Source of the DNA: Mucor racemosus
Taxonomy: Eukaryota; Mucoromycota; Mucoromycetes; Mucorales; Mucoraceae
Reading direction: 5' to 3'
Assembly: GCA_027405735.1 (NCBI GenBank)
Contig: JAPEHQ010000017.1
Span: 193,501-257,500, forward strand
DNA: 64,000 nt
Below are positions 33,623 through 47,093 of this stretch, piece by piece. Both the position numbers and the translations under genes were made by a program. Every line of letters starts with the position of its first letter. Within the stretch, counting starts at the first letter, position 1. The notes below the pieces were generated by a model that made no database searches, had not been told where the DNA came from, and was given only the letters and a program-made list of their open reading frames with translations.

Positions 33623-36600
33623 TTACAGTCTAACAGACAACGATTGATCAATGCAACGATTAATAAATTCTTTTTTACATGTCATATCTACACCAAATAT
33701 ATCTGATAATGTATCACGAACTTGCTTTTTTGTCAATTGCATTAAATCATTATGGTCCAGGATGTTCTCAATTTCTTGAATAATAGCTGTATCATTTGGT
33801 ATCGCAAAGAAAGAGTTTGAGCCTATCATGGAAGGTGCCCTCGAAAAACTCGGACCATGAAAGAATGAGGGGGGCTCAGTATGATAATCACTACCATTAC
33901 CTCCGCCGCTGCCGCCGCCGCTATTACTTGAAGCGCTCAGGCCCCCTCCTCGAATATTATTATAGTGATGTAACCTATCTACTGATGTAGAAGTTGGTGG
34001 AGTAGTACTGTGCAACCATTCCATATGTTTATCATCATCATCTTGATCATCATCTTGGCCATCATCTTGAGTTTGATGCGAATGTATCGAAGTAGATGTT
34101 GATGAACAATGTGAATGACTTGTAGTTTCTTGATGTTTGAGCGTATGCTTCTCACACGAACAATCTGATTCTCTACTATGTTTGGAACATGCTGATTGCT
34201 GCTCCCATTCCTTCATCATTTCTTGTTCGTGCTGAGACCATGGTTTTGTCGGAATAGTATCTGGATCAAATGCACCTTCTTCTGGACCCACAGCTTTTTT
34301 TTGCCCTTTTTCTCCTACAACGATACGTGTATTACCCCAAGAAAAGTCATCAAAATGCCAAAATGCATAGATCGGGATAAGGAAAGAAAATACAGGTATG
34401 GCAAGAATATAAACAATCATCCAACCAACATGCTCCCACTATAAATGTGTATATTAATCATTAGTAAACAATTCACTGCATTGGGGTTTAAAAAAAAACC
34501 CCTCTCATAACCCGATCCAAATGTAAACTTACTTTGCGCCTTAAAATAAAAATGATGGCTTGAAGACCATAAACACCTGCCAAAGTAATGATCGACATGA
34601 GAGGTACTTGATTTGTATTGGTACATAATTGATAAACTAAATAACCCAAATAACATACAACAGCTGGCATAACTAATGTACTCAATAAATCAAGCATCAC
34701 TACGAATCTCATGGAGAAACAACAGAAACCACATAATTGAGGTAAAAACATGAGTTCACCCAAGTTGTGAACTGTAGAGTTAATCCATCTTCTACGTTGA
34801 GACAATAACACTGGCCACTGGTCTGGGGCATTTGTCATACAAGCGGCATCTGGAGTAAATTTGGTCTTGTAGTTTGGAAAGTGTTTCAATATGAGGGTTG
34901 TTAAATAACGATCTTCACCTAAATGCAATAAATTTTTCTTGTGTAAAGTATCTACATGATTCTCGGCATAGTCCTTGATGACTTGATTTGATGCCAATAA
35001 AGGTTGGTTTCTTGTAGTAGATCGAATTCGATACATACAAAAGCAACCAGGTAGACAGGTTACTGATCCAAAAAGAGACTCAAATGCTTTAGCTAAATGA
35101 TGCGAGATGTAATATTCATACACTTGAATCATAGTAACCCATGTATCTTTCTCATTGGACAACATCGTTTCACCACAAAGCCCTACAATTTTGGCATCAT
35201 TGACAAAGCAAGAAACCATCCTATTCAATGAATCAGGTAAAACTTCTGTATCTGCATCTACCATCAATACAAATTCATAAAACCCAGGATTAACGCCAAT
35301 AACATTCTTGAGTTGATGGTGGATTTCAAGTTCTAGAGGTGTCATTGCTGCATCGAAATGAACTTTATTCAAGAATCGCATAAGCACCATTTGTGAATCT
35401 CGTTTACCACGATTACCTGGTTTTTGTCTTTCTTCAGGAGTGCCTACTTTAACCACAACAACATATGGAACTACATGACCAGAGCATTCGTATAAACCAG
35501 AATAAACCTTTCCCATGTTGTGCTGTCTTCTTCCTTCTCCTAAAGCCAAAAATGACATTGGCTCTGGGTCTGTGTTTGGGTCCACACCTAATATATCTAA
35601 AACAATACGAGGTGTAGATCTATCATTCCCACTGCCAACAATCATACCATCGGCAATTAAGAATAGTAACTTACGTTTATCATCGTATCTTAGAACAGCC
35701 AATGAATTGATAGTTTTTCTTAATGATTCTTCGCCTTCAGTATAACAAGGCACTTGACAAATGATGAATTTATCATATTCTTCTGGCGTGCGTTGAGTTC
35801 CCAATCGAAGAGCAGCCAAAAACTTGAATAGAATAATACTGCACAAGAAGCCAGTAATCAATAGCAATAGATATTCGGAAAATAGACACTGAAGCGAGTT
35901 TCTTGTATCCACTTTTCCGACCAAAAACAAGTTTCGCATGCAAATCAGTTGACGCTCCCTTACAGTTTTATCCAACGGCAAAGCATCAAAATGAGCAGAG
36001 ATATCAGTTCCACTTAATTGACGGAATAGTTCTGTAATTGAGTTATCAATAAAATCTAAATTGATGTTTGAGGGTAGCTCTTGACCTTCAGCAGCTCTTG
36101 GAACACGACCCCCCATCATGTAAGAAGTCAAATCAAACACATTATTATGTAATATAGCCCATTGACGTTGGGTATTAATACCGCCAATTTGTACAGGATA
36201 AGCAGCTTGATTCTTGATATCCACAGGATCATATCCCATAAATCCAATTCGATAATTTCTTCTTAAATACACCATTTGTTCAAAGTACCAATCTGGACGA
36301 TAATCATCACGAAAACTTCTGAAATCATGATAAGCTGCATTTGAATCCGTGATGTTGATATGAACATCCAGGGTCACCTCCTTGGGTAGAGTTCCATCAA
36401 TACCATCACATACAGCTGAAACTTGAACAGGAAACAAATCACTAGCATCCTGTCCAGCATATTGAAACAAGGCATTTGTCGGAATCACTTCTGAAGCCCA
36501 ATGTCGCGGGGCAAAAGATGTAAGGTCAAACACTTCTCCACGAATAGCTACAAATGCATTATCCCTGTCTGATTTTGCCTGTAATTCAGATTGGGTAAAC

Positions 36601-39600
36601 AAATCTTGATGAGGACATACAAGTCTACCAAAAAAGGCGATAAACCAAATCATTACAGCACATAACAAAAAGATCAATCCACATAATGTTACTTTTTCTC
36701 GCCATGCCATACGAATATCGGATCGACGCATACCGCAACAACGATTCATCATGATACTAGGGATCCACCATGTTGTAAACCATGTCATGATTACCCAGCA
36801 TCCTCTTGATCGACTAGTTCTTGACTTTTTGCTCTTTTTTTCTTTTTCATCGAGTTCTTGCTTTAGTTGTTGTTGTTGTTGTTGTTTCTGTTGTTGTTTC
36901 AGATCTAAATCATCTTCTCCTCCAAATATATGATGATGATGATGTTGTTGTTTTTCTTCCTCTGTTCCACTCATAACAATTGTTTGAACTACGCTATCGC
37001 ATTGATGTGAACAAATTGAATTGGATTCTTCTTCAAAACATGCATCAAAACATTCTTCAGAATAAATTGATCCTGTTTCAGCCATTGATCTACATGAAGG
37101 TGGTATCAATTGGGAGCATACTTGACTCATGCTATCAAATGTATCCTCTTCTTCTTCAACTAAATATATATATTGTCAGTGAAAGTCTATATGTGTAACT
37201 TAATACATATTACCAAATGGAATCCCTTTTGCTATACATCTTGCTCTTCGTTGTTCACGTTTTTCAATTGCACGTAATTTATTCTCCAACAATGTCCAAG
37301 TAGTCTCTGTTAAATATACCTATATAAACATAAGTATTTTATCATTTTAAGAGTTATCAACCGTCTAAATTTTTTTCTTACTTTTTCATTATCTTGTATC
37401 ATCATTTTTTCATTCCAATGGAAAGCATCTTGTAAAGCGAGCCACTTGTCTCTTGGTTCAGCATCTAATTCAACTGAAGTAGCATGAATTAAATCCATGT
37501 AGCGATCACAAAATTCTTGCAGTTCCATTTGAATTGTGTACTCTTTTTTAGCTCTTATTGCAAGTGCCATTAAATTAAATACTTTGGCTTGTGCAATTAA
37601 TTTCTTGGAATCACATGAATGTGGTAAAAGTAAATCGTTGGATCGAAGGCATAGAACAAACCATGTTTTTGTTGAATTTAATGTTTGGATAATATCTTGT
37701 ACTCCTTCACTTAATTGACCCGCTCTACTACCTTTATTGTTGTTGTTGTTGTTGTTTTCTACAGTGTTTTCTGTTGTTTTTGCTACTGCTGCAGTTTCTG
37801 ATTTACGTTTTACAGATGGAGATCGATGAGGCTTTCCTGATTGTTGACCAGAAATAATATGTGTACTTTTAGGATGCTTTTCAGTCGTAATTGTTTTTTG
37901 AGAGAATAATTTTGTTACAAGTCTGTTGGTAGGTGCTTCATTGATACTATTCCTGCTTCCATCTGCTCCAAACAAAGACATGAAATCGGCACATAGTGTT
38001 TCAGTAGTACGAGTACCAAAGTCAACAGGTGAATAGGCAACTGTACCTGTAAAATGCTGAATTGTAAACAAAGGCCCCTTTTCTCCTGCTACAGTAGAGG
38101 ATTTACTTCCAAGATGAGGGTTTTTACGATAATGTTGTTTAAATGAATCGATACATTTTTCAGGGCTATCTTTTGTAGTAGATTGGTGACAAAGTGTAGC
38201 AATTAAACCGTGCTGAGCATCATCTAAAAGTTGTATACAAGAATCATTGTAATTTACGCTAGGCTGAGCATTAGATGGCACATGTAAAATGGAATAAACT
38301 TGGTTATTTCTTTCAAATAATTGATGCAACATGAAATTATGTAGCCTTTCGTTAGCATATAACATACAAAATTGATCATAAAAAGCTGTTTGCATTGGCG
38401 CAGCACCTGGAAAATCTACAATACCAATAAAATTTTGAAATTCTGATTTACATAATTTCTTGTTGAAGCTTTCTACAAGCCAAGAAAATAAAAGTGAATA
38501 CATGGCTTCCGCAAGCGCATCTCGCTGCATAGCTGCTTGATCTGCATTCAGAAAAATAGTAGTTAAATCTCTTTTGATCAATTTGGTTTGATATGTAAGA
38601 CAAGTTTCCAAAGCTTTGATTTCAACACCCAATAATTCTGCTGTGATTTCCAATTCATGTGTGTTTTTTACAATAGCTGAATCCTGCATGTTGGTAGCGT
38701 CGTCAATAAATTGAAGATTACCCAAATGTAAAATTGCTGCAATAATTTGAGTGATTTGTAACATGGTTGTCTTGTTGATTCCCAATGATTTTAATAACGT
38801 TTTCAATTCATTATATTTTTCGGTATCTTCCATAACAAGACCACTTGCTAATCTTGCTGCTTCCTTCGTTTTAAATAAATAAGCATACGAAGATGCCTCG
38901 TTTAATTGAAGCATTGACTTTTCTTCAGGTGTAGATCCATGCAAGACGTAATAAAATATATGAAAATTACGTTCATCTCCAGATGTGTGTGCTACTCTGG
39001 ATTTTTCAAGCATATAATCCAAGAATTTTGCACCGATCATGCGACCTCTTTCATTAAATTGCACTTCAAGATATTTTCCAAAACGAGATGCATTTTCATT
39101 TACTGTAGTTTTGGCATGTCCAAATGCTTCTAATGCACCATAAGCTTTTTGGATCATTTGTTGTATTTTAGAGGGCTTTTTTGGGTTGCTAAGTGTCACT
39201 AAATGATACAGCGTCCATTGATGCATTTCAGATTTTCCACTACCGCATAATCCACTATAAATGAAAAAAAAAAAGGGGGGGTGGGGGAGAAGAGGGGAGA
39301 AGAAAAGAGTGTTTAGATTCTAGTGATTAAGGAGTATATATTATTATTATCATCATTATATATATATTATATACCTCAAGACAATTGATTGATCATTTCC
39401 AGTACGTCTCATATGAAAATATGCCTGATTTACATGTTGAAATATATGAGCTGGTAAGTTTTCTCTACCATCTGTTGTTTTATATTCTGCCAAGTATTGT
39501 TCACTTGTTTCTTGAATTTCAGCGCGGGAATCCTTGTATGGATTAATAACTACAAGTAATGAATTTCTTACACGAGTGTAAATTTGATCTTGAAGAAATC

Positions 39601-39721
39601 TATCTCTAAGTGTATTTACGATACTTTCATCTGTAATATTTTCAATGTCTGCGAGATCATCAAATGAAGATGGCTGTCTATTTGAAGGAGGAAAAGAAGA
39701 ATTAGACGTTGTAGCCATCAC
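33623..39721 (-). CDS. Class V chitin synthase with N-terminal myosin motor domain
   Basis: Transmembrane enzyme polymerising GlcNAc from UDP-GlcNAc into chitin at hyphal tips; the motor-like head aids delivery along actin. Five exons: 39375-39721, 37382-39254, 37214-37319, 34533-37159, 33623-34438, giving 1922 aa (an alternative ATG is one codon inside). Order: myosin head (P-loop GLCGSGKSE spanning intron 1, switch I NENASRFGKY, switch II IVDFPGA), a basic linker, membrane helices, a cytochrome b5-like segment (VFDLTSFAPRHW), the glycosyltransferase domain with VDADTEVLPDSL, EDRYLTTL and LSQRRRW, further membrane helices, and a C-terminal DEK_C domain (about residues 1865-1922). The P-loop has Leu-Cys where conventional myosins have Glu-Ser. 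Confidence 0.93.
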
Positions 39722-41551
39722 TTAAAAAATACACGAAATGACAAAGAAAGAAAAAGAGAGAGAAAAAAAGAAACAAGAAGGATTCTTGATTGAAAAAAAA
39801 ATACATGTACAATTATGATTCAAACCAAAATGATCCAGGAACGTTGTCCTAAAGCAGGCTTGTGTGGATATATGTCTACCATATAATTATAAAAAAACTC
39901 CTTTTCAAATATTTTGTATATACTATTTTCCCCTTAATTGAAAAACAAAGTATCTGATTTTGTGTTTATGTGTGTGTGCGTGTGTGTAAATACACATACA
40001 ATCCCTTGATTTAAGATGCTCCTTGAGGATATATAAATAATTATATATACATTTCATAAAGAAAAGAAAAGAAAACTTGCTAGTAGACTCCTTAATATAA
40101 TAAAAGCTTTAGTTAAATTGCTTAAAATGAAGTTGCATCTTTAAGGTTTTTTTATTTTTATTTTATTTTTTTGTTTGGTTGTGTTTGTTCAATAAATTTG
40201 GTGGAAAAGAATTATCAAAATTCTATTGTTTTAAGGGATACGCAGATCAAATTATTGCTGTTACACCAAAAAATGACTTACCTTATCCCTCCTTTTGCAA
40301 TGTTGAGAGTTTTTCTGATAAAGAAAAGAGCTCTATAACTTACAGATATACTTATGATAATCCTCTATGTATTATAGATTCGATATGGTATTGCTTTTTT
40401 ACGGCTCCTGAAAGTTTTGATACTTGCATAATTTACCGAATTTACTTTTTACCTTATTTGTATTGTATCACTACCACGAAAATAGGCGCTTTAATATAAA
40501 ATACAATGAAATGTCGACTTTACTCAAAACTTGATGGTCGAATAGATCAACCAAGATACAGAAACAAAGCTACAATATACTATATAAACTGTCAAATATG
40601 CACACTTAAGCCAAAATATACAAAAAGGCAGTATTTTTAAAGAATTGTTTTACGCACTCTTTGCAAGAATTAGAAGCTTAAATTCTGTCCAAACTATTTC
40701 TTGGAGCAAATATATTGTTTCTATATTTTTTTCTCGGATTTTTAGGGTGATGAAAAACATGATCAAATTTGACCTCCCAACCCTTACATCTATAAGCAAA
40801 AATCGTCGAAAATTGTTCAATCGACGTTTTGACCCCGAAAATGGGAATTTTTACTATACCTTTCCTAAGCTCAAAATGATCAGAATTCTTTATAGGCCCA
40901 AGTGAAACTACTTATTTGGCCAATAATTATTCATAAATTAGATTTTTATGGAAAAAACCGTTTTTCGTATTTTCAAAAATTGTACAATTTTTTTAGTGGC
41001 ACATTTTTGAGTGAATGCTACCATTCGATGCAAAATCTCAAGTTCCACTCAAAAGTATTAATAACCTTTGTAGTTTTGCATAGTAATTTTTGGAGTAATT
41101 TGCCAAAAATAATGAAAAGTTTCTAAAATGACATTTTTTTATCGATATGGCGATCAGAAGAGAGCGGCGTTTAAATAAGATTTTACTATTGCAAAAATAA
41201 GCTTTACATACCGTAGCTTGTTGAACCCATTTTTGAGTTGAAGCTTTCATGATTCAACTATTTTCAACTATTGGATAAGTACCAAGTCAAATTAAACCAA
41301 TAATGTTCTGTAATGCACTCCCACTCCACCAATATCATTCAACGTTTTCAGCCTAATAATCTAATTGCAAACAAAATTAATATTTATTTTGATTTTGCAT
41401 TCGTTAAACCGAAAGAATTGCCATGAACAATATTCTGACTACAATAAGTACTGTTATAGCAGGCATTTATACTAGGTCTATTTCATCAAAGAATTACAAC
41501 TACTCAAAAATTAAACTTGAAAATCACTTGGATGTTTTGTAAAATGATGCT
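39722..41551. other. Intergenic, 1.8 kb, no supported gene
   Basis: The proximal part is the upstream region of the chitin synthase gene, with A/G-rich tracts and a TG microsatellite at 39970-39987. Open frames at 40179-40499 (106 codons), 40645-40905 and 40902-41126 are AT-rich and show no domain or splice logic. 40640-41250 resembles decayed repeat DNA in composition, but I found no clear partner in the window. Confidence 0.4.
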
Positions 41552-43585
41552 TTATAATGTATTTAATGCTAAATTTCTTGTATTTTGTTCTATTGTTGTT
41601 CTTACAACATCAAAAACTAATGCTTCTCCTGGTAAAGGGTAGTTTTTGTACAATTCTGTAACTGGAGGAGTTGATCCTGGCGGTGCAATAGTGATCATAG
41701 AATAAGGCGATGCTGACGGTGACACTTGATGATCAGGCGAAACTCTTGTTGTAAGGGCATGCATGTATTCATTCAACTTTGATTTTGCCATTTTAATCAT
41801 GGTTTCGTCAGGAACTTGTAATAAACTCATTAATGAATCAATAGAGCGTACTAGTAATTTGGCCGGTGCTATAAAAATAAAAATCAGTATGAAATTTGAT
41901 TTTGAACTACTATAATATCCAACTCACAATAACAAAAAGTGTCAATTCGTTCTATTTGTTTCATCAATAATAAGCACATGTCTGCTGAATGCATAGCTAA
42001 ATGAATAGCTCTATCTCTGACAATATTATACACATTGTCAACTGTCTCTGTGGGTTTTGGCCGTATAAGGCAACCTTGTATACTTAATGTAATTGTATGT
42101 ACATAAGAAGCCATCAATATTCTACGCACATCTGTTTCTTTTTCAATGGCTTCTTTGGTTAGATTGAATGGTTCTGCACACATTTTCAATTCGCCTGGTA
42201 AATTATGCCACCATTCAACTACTGTTTCTTCGTATCGCATAATTTCTTCAAAACTCAATTCGGCTACATCACCTGCTGCTAGATGTCTTGCTTGTGTTAT
42301 TACGACAATGAATGCTGGATGTAAAGATAACCCCAAAATCAAATTGAACATTTTTAATGTATTTTTTGTCTTTCTTGTTTCATCTGGTAAAATGTCAAAT
42401 ACCACCTTATTTTTTTGGATTTCATTACGTTTGTCATATCTAATGAAGTCAATAATTGCCATTGCACATTCAGCGAGAACCGAATTTCGATGGATAATTG
42501 AATATTTGATTCTAGTCATTCGTGGTAAGTCTGGCCCGCCATGTATGCATTCTGGGAACTCTTTTAGTAAGTTGTTGCATAGTAATACGGCCATTGAAGC
42601 CCATTTATAGCTTTCAGCGATCCTCAACGTTGTTATCATAAAAGGAATCAGTAAATTGCATACCAAGACAGATTCTAGTGCTTTGTTTGGATCATCAAAC
42701 ATATCCACGAGTTTATCCATAGTAAGCTCAAAGAAGTATTCACTATAATACCGCTTTTCATATGAATTTAAAAAGTTATGTTTGCATGTAGATATTGCTG
42801 AACAAACACAGACAGCTAATATAACAGGATCTTGCATCGGATTTTCGAGGCTTTCTACATGTTTCATAAATGTAGGTTCATGTAAAATAGGCACTGTATC
42901 ATTGAAGCATGAAAAATAATTGTCAATCAACCGTCGAACAAGTGATTGCGGTTTAATAAACGATGCAACATTTATTGAAAATCGTTTTGATATGGCTTTT
43001 GGTGAATATGAGGACCTTGGATCGGCAATGTCATATGTTTTTGTGACAAATTGCATAGCTGATTTAACAAAACTTATATTCGTGCGTTCAAATACAAGCG
43101 ATTTTGTGTGAAATGTGTTTCCAAAAGGTGATAAATATCGAATAGCAGATTGTCCATACATCATCAATTCCTCTAAATTTCTGATTTCTGTTTCCAATCG
43201 AAGCTCACCATCAACAATGTGGATGTTCCAACGAGGCTCCTTTTTTACCAAGGCCTTTTGTTGATTTAGATCTAGTTCAAGGGATTGTAGTTGCTTTTCT
43301 AAATCCCTCACTTGTCCGTACATATCATCTAATTCATAACTGCTAGTGAAACCTTCCAGATATTCCTCCTCTTCTTCTTCTACAGAATTATCCCCTTTGT
43401 ATTGAATCTCTTGAGATAAGCATTTCCTTTTCATTTTTACGCAGCGTTCACAGGGATCATAATCATGCAATTTTTCACATTTTCGTCGTCTTTGTTTACA
43501 ATCTACAGTTTATAATTAGCTTCGAATTGTTTACATTGTTCTAGTTTCATTGTTTCTTACATTGACATGGAATTTTTCTGGCCAT
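41552..43585 (-). CDS. Zn2Cys6 fungal-specific transcription factor
   Basis: Nuclear DNA-binding regulator. Three exons: 43561-43585, 41928-43502, 41552-41868, giving 638 aa. The first exon and exon 2 together encode the binuclear cluster C-x2-C-x6-C-x8-C-x2-C-x6-C (IPCQYCKQRRRKC then CERCVKMKRKC). An acidic run (EEEEEEY) and a coiled coil (VRDLEKQLQSLELDLNQQ, about residues 70-90) follow, as usual for dimerising members. The middle contains the fungal-specific TF domain (LIDNYFSCFNDTVPILHEPTF and downstream). Target genes cannot be inferred. The 25-nt first exon carries two of the six zinc ligands' context, so a model starting in exon 2 would lose the cluster. Confidence 0.88.
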
Positions 43586-43704
43586 ATTTAAATTGTTTTT
43601 GGATACAAGAAAAGAGAAAAGAGGTCATGATGGTAAAAAATTAAGAGCCAAACACTGACAAGACCATCCAATCACAGGTGATTTGTGTTTGTTTATAGTA
43701 GCTT
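43586..43704. promoter_or_regulatory. Compact divergent promoter (119 bp)
   Basis: Sits between the ATG of the Zn2Cys6 factor and the first ATG of the carrier-like gene. It is 179 bp if the carrier starts at 43765. No TATA box is obvious. Coupling of the two genes is inferred from spacing only. Confidence 0.5.
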
Positions 43705-45123
43705 TTGTTTTCTTCATTTAGCAAAATATTACCTCTTTCGTTCTATGCTGTAATATTAGTCAGAATGACTTTGAGTGCGTATCTGGGTCTGTTATCCCTT
43801 GGAAGTACAATACAAACAAGATATAATGCAGAATGTCAAGAGGAAGAACAACAAGAACTCGATGCTTTACAGAGTATGGCACAACATATATCAGCAGCAG
43901 AGATAGACACTGTTTCTACCGTCAGTATACATCACGCTCCTTCAGAACGTCGAGGTAGAAAATAATACTCATATAAAATCTCGCTTCGTACTCATTATTG
44001 TTTGATAGTGGAAGTTAGGGAAAACATAACAGGAGTTGTGCTTGCTATAGGCACCATGGTCGCCAATTATTCATTATGCTTTCCCATTGTGGCAGCGCGA
44101 CATAGATTACAAGCATTACCTACACTACATAGTTACGCCAGAGATACACCACTGTATGGAATTCACACCATTCTATACACATACAGAAATGGTGGTATTC
44201 GACGATTATACCCAGGTTTTGGTTTAGGACTGATTGGTCAAACATTGAGTGCGACTTACGAATCTGGCCTTAATCAAGTAATGTCAACTTTGATTGTTTC
44301 AGCAAGAAAATCTAGTAACATATTAGGAAGTTGTGCAACTTTATTGGCAAAAGGCCTTGCCTTATTTATCAACATTCCCCTTTATCCCTTGTATCGCAAT
44401 GCTTTAATACTTAGAGTACAACAATCAAATCAAATTGTGATTAATAATCCACAGGATTTTTTGAGGCGTTACAAACAAGATTTACGAGCATTTTGGCCTG
44501 GAAACACACATCATCGACAATTATTGAATGGATTCATGCCCTCATGCATTTTGAATTTGATTACAGAAAAGTTGCTCATTTATATTTATCGACATATATT
44601 TCAATTTTTTTCAAATAATCCTAATAATACCAGCAATGAAAACCTATCAACAAGTTCAGTCGCTGCTGCCGGTGGTGGTAGTAATGCAACAACATCTTCT
44701 ACTGCTACAACTACATCGTTGGCATCATCAAATTCAAAGAAAAAGAGAGATTCTACAGTGTTGCATACATTTTATCCCGAAATTGCATGTGGTGTGATAA
44801 GTAGTATCATCACTCGAGCATTGAGTTATCCTATAGAAACTGTCATCTACAAACTTATGGTACAAGACACTGGTGTTTTGACTGTAAATACGAATTATAG
44901 TGGTTTTTTTGATTGTGTAAAAAAGACATTTTATGAAGAAGGTGGATGGAAAGCATTTTATCCTGGATGGGGTATTGGAGTTTTGGAAATTGGAATGGGA
45001 TACATTATACTGGAAGCATCGTGGTGGGCTTATCGTGCCACTCAATGGAAGTTGCAAGTGCCTGGAACAAGTGATACACGTGCGGTTAGAAAAGCAAGAA
45101 AGCTTAGAGATAGACTCTTGTAA
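43705..45123 (+). CDS. Mitochondrial carrier-family-like membrane protein (Ugo1/SLC25A46-like candidate)
   Basis: Two exons, 43705-43954 and 44009-45123, with a 54-nt intron; 454 aa, or 434 aa from the second ATG at 43765. Carrier-type repeat features are recognisable but degenerate: SYARDTPLYGIHTILYTYRNGGIRRLYPGF over two stretches, then in the last repeat YPIETVIYKLMVQDTG (PxE in place of PxD/E-x-K/R) and CVKKTFYEEGGWKAFYPGWG. A long S/T/N-rich insert (about 44625-44745) splits the repeats. Degenerate signature motifs and the extended N-terminus suggest an outer-membrane carrier relative such as Ugo1/SLC25A46 rather than a metabolite transporter; this is inference. Confidence 0.75.
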
Positions 45124-45624
45124 AGAACAATTGTATAAAATATACCAAAAATTTATGTAATAAAACCATTTACTATTTTTAAATAATTTTATTGCTACTG
45201 TTTGATTGAAAATGTAATATGAAATATCATATAATTCAATTAATAAAATTGAACTTTCATTTAATAGATTATCCAGTATAGCTGTATCATATCAAAATGT
45301 GTCATAACCTTAACCAAGGAATATATGCAAAATTACAAACGCAACATTATTCCTAAATTTATTCTATACCTTACGAAAGACTCAAAAACTAACAGGTAAA
45401 ATTCACTGCTTTCTCCGTGAAAACTGGGTCTCGCTTTTTATACCTGCACAGCTTTTTTTTCATTAAATAGCACCAAGAAAAAATTATATGCTAATATACC
45501 TGAGGTGTTCAAATTTAATCCAAAAACAAGTATCCGGAAGCACTCTATTTTTTGCAGCTGTTATTGATTTTTCAGTACTAATTTTTCAGATTTTTACCAC
45601 TATTTCACTGCTAAAAGTAGAAAC
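45124..45624. other. Intergenic, 3' of the carrier gene
   Basis: An AATAAA-type signal follows the stop (TAATAAAACC near 45158). The remainder is AT-rich, with no gene or clear repeat. Confidence 0.4.
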
Positions 45625-47090
45625 TTTGAGGCTTCATATCTTTACAAAAAATTAAACTATATTAACACTTTCTAATAATAAAACTTACTTATTTTGAAGT
45701 ACTCTATAACATATTTCAGTATAAAAAATTCTAAGCATTTTATTTTTTTTCATTTTTTTTTTTTTTTTTTTTTGGTATTTTTGTAGTAAATTTCACAATA
45801 TTGGTTAAATTGAGCAACATCTTTTTACATTAATGTCATCGATTTCGTTGAGCTCTCTTGTACCCAGTTTAGTTTTTTTCAAAATATTGACTTTTCGTGG
45901 AGATATTCTCAAAAATGTGTACAAAGAGATTTCGTTTTTAGTTTCAATTTTTCCCTTGTATACCCTCATCCCAAATTCTGAATTTTAAAATTATTTGAAC
46001 AAAAATCTCGTTTTCTCTACGAAAAATGCATCTAGAAAGTTCTGTAATAGCTCGATCAATAGAAAACGTTTTTGCGCATCATCTACATTACTTATATTTG
46101 TGATACGCTTATAAAAAATGGTGTGTATCTTCAAAAAACCTTCAAACTTTTAATTGCGTTTACGCAAAATTTAATGTAAGGCATATGTCTTAGTTTTATT
46201 TAGATGGATGTAGAATTTAAAACTGTAAAAAAACCATTTAATTTGCTAGGTCGACTTATTTTGCAGTTCATGAGCCATTAAATGATTTTGCCTTTTTTTT
46301 TTTTAAGGTTAAGCCAAGTAGGGCAGTTTTATTAATTTTTAACGTGTTATCCGCTATATATTATAACTCCTATTTAACGCGATAATAGCAATGTGTAGAA
46401 AAGATGGACATGGTAATGGTTCTTGAAAAGGGACAAAGGGAACACGGGTTATCCTACCAGCCGAAACCGCGGACACACCAGCATTGTTGAAATTCCTGTT
46501 TAATCTAACATGAGATGATTATTAAGTCTAGATAGGGTAAGAGTGACCAATAAGCAACAAGTTCAGGGAAACCCAATACGATTGTTGGTAAAAAGCCCCG
46601 AACAGCTAGGAGCAGTGTCATGCTTCGACTGTACAGCCTGGTCTCATACGACACCATGCGCCAAAGTACACATGGTGCGGCCCCGAAGGACATTTTGCCT
46701 TTTGAATCATTGTTCGATCATTTTTTTCAAATCAATTTTAGAACCCCGTTATGATAGGTTTTAAGCTGTGGTAAGAACTATTATTTTGATTATCTCAAAG
46801 AAAAATCAATATTTCTCACTGAAACAAAAAATGTAGAGTAGCTTTGAGTTGGATCTATCATCTTGTAAATGCAAAAAGCTAATATTTTAATTTATAATAA
46901 TTAATTTTACATCAACTTTATTCAATTTTGGTTAATGTTCGGCCATTGGCCAGTGCATTTATACTGTATTCTGATATTAATATTTCTATTTTCCAAGAGA
47001 AGATATCAATGGTCTATAAAGTGAAGGTACATCTTCTTTGAAGATTTTATGTAATTCGACCATGTTTAGGACATAGACTAGACTGAGTAC
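45625..47090. repeat. Repeat family R1, copy 3
   Basis: Same order of blocks as copies 1 and 2: ATAAAACTTACTTA, a poly-T tract, TTGAGCAACATC, CTCAAAAATGTGTACAAA, CAGTTCATGAGCCAT. It is interrupted at 46285-46703 by a poly(A)-tailed insertion and appears truncated near 47060-47090, where an LTR-like sequence begins. Confidence 0.75.
46297..46691 (-). mobile_element. Poly(A)-tailed retroposon (SINE-like), about 395 bp
   Basis: Read on the minus strand it starts GTCCTTCGGGGCCGC, carries AATAAA shortly before its end and finishes in an A tract (T run 46293-46304 on plus). It is flanked by the 12-bp duplication ATTTTGCCTTTT (46285-46296 and 46692-46703). Removing it rejoins R1. It is clearly more GC-rich than R1. 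Degenerate Pol III-like boxes are present (TGGCGCATGG at 46663-46654, AGTCGAAGC at 46630-46622). It could be a SINE or a processed copy of an unknown RNA. Confidence 0.7.
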
Positions 47091-47093
47091 ATG

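Noticed and set aside
40179..40499. 106-codon open frame upstream of the Zn2Cys6 gene end
   Set aside because: Composition is that of intergenic DNA, with no recognisable motif and no splice context.
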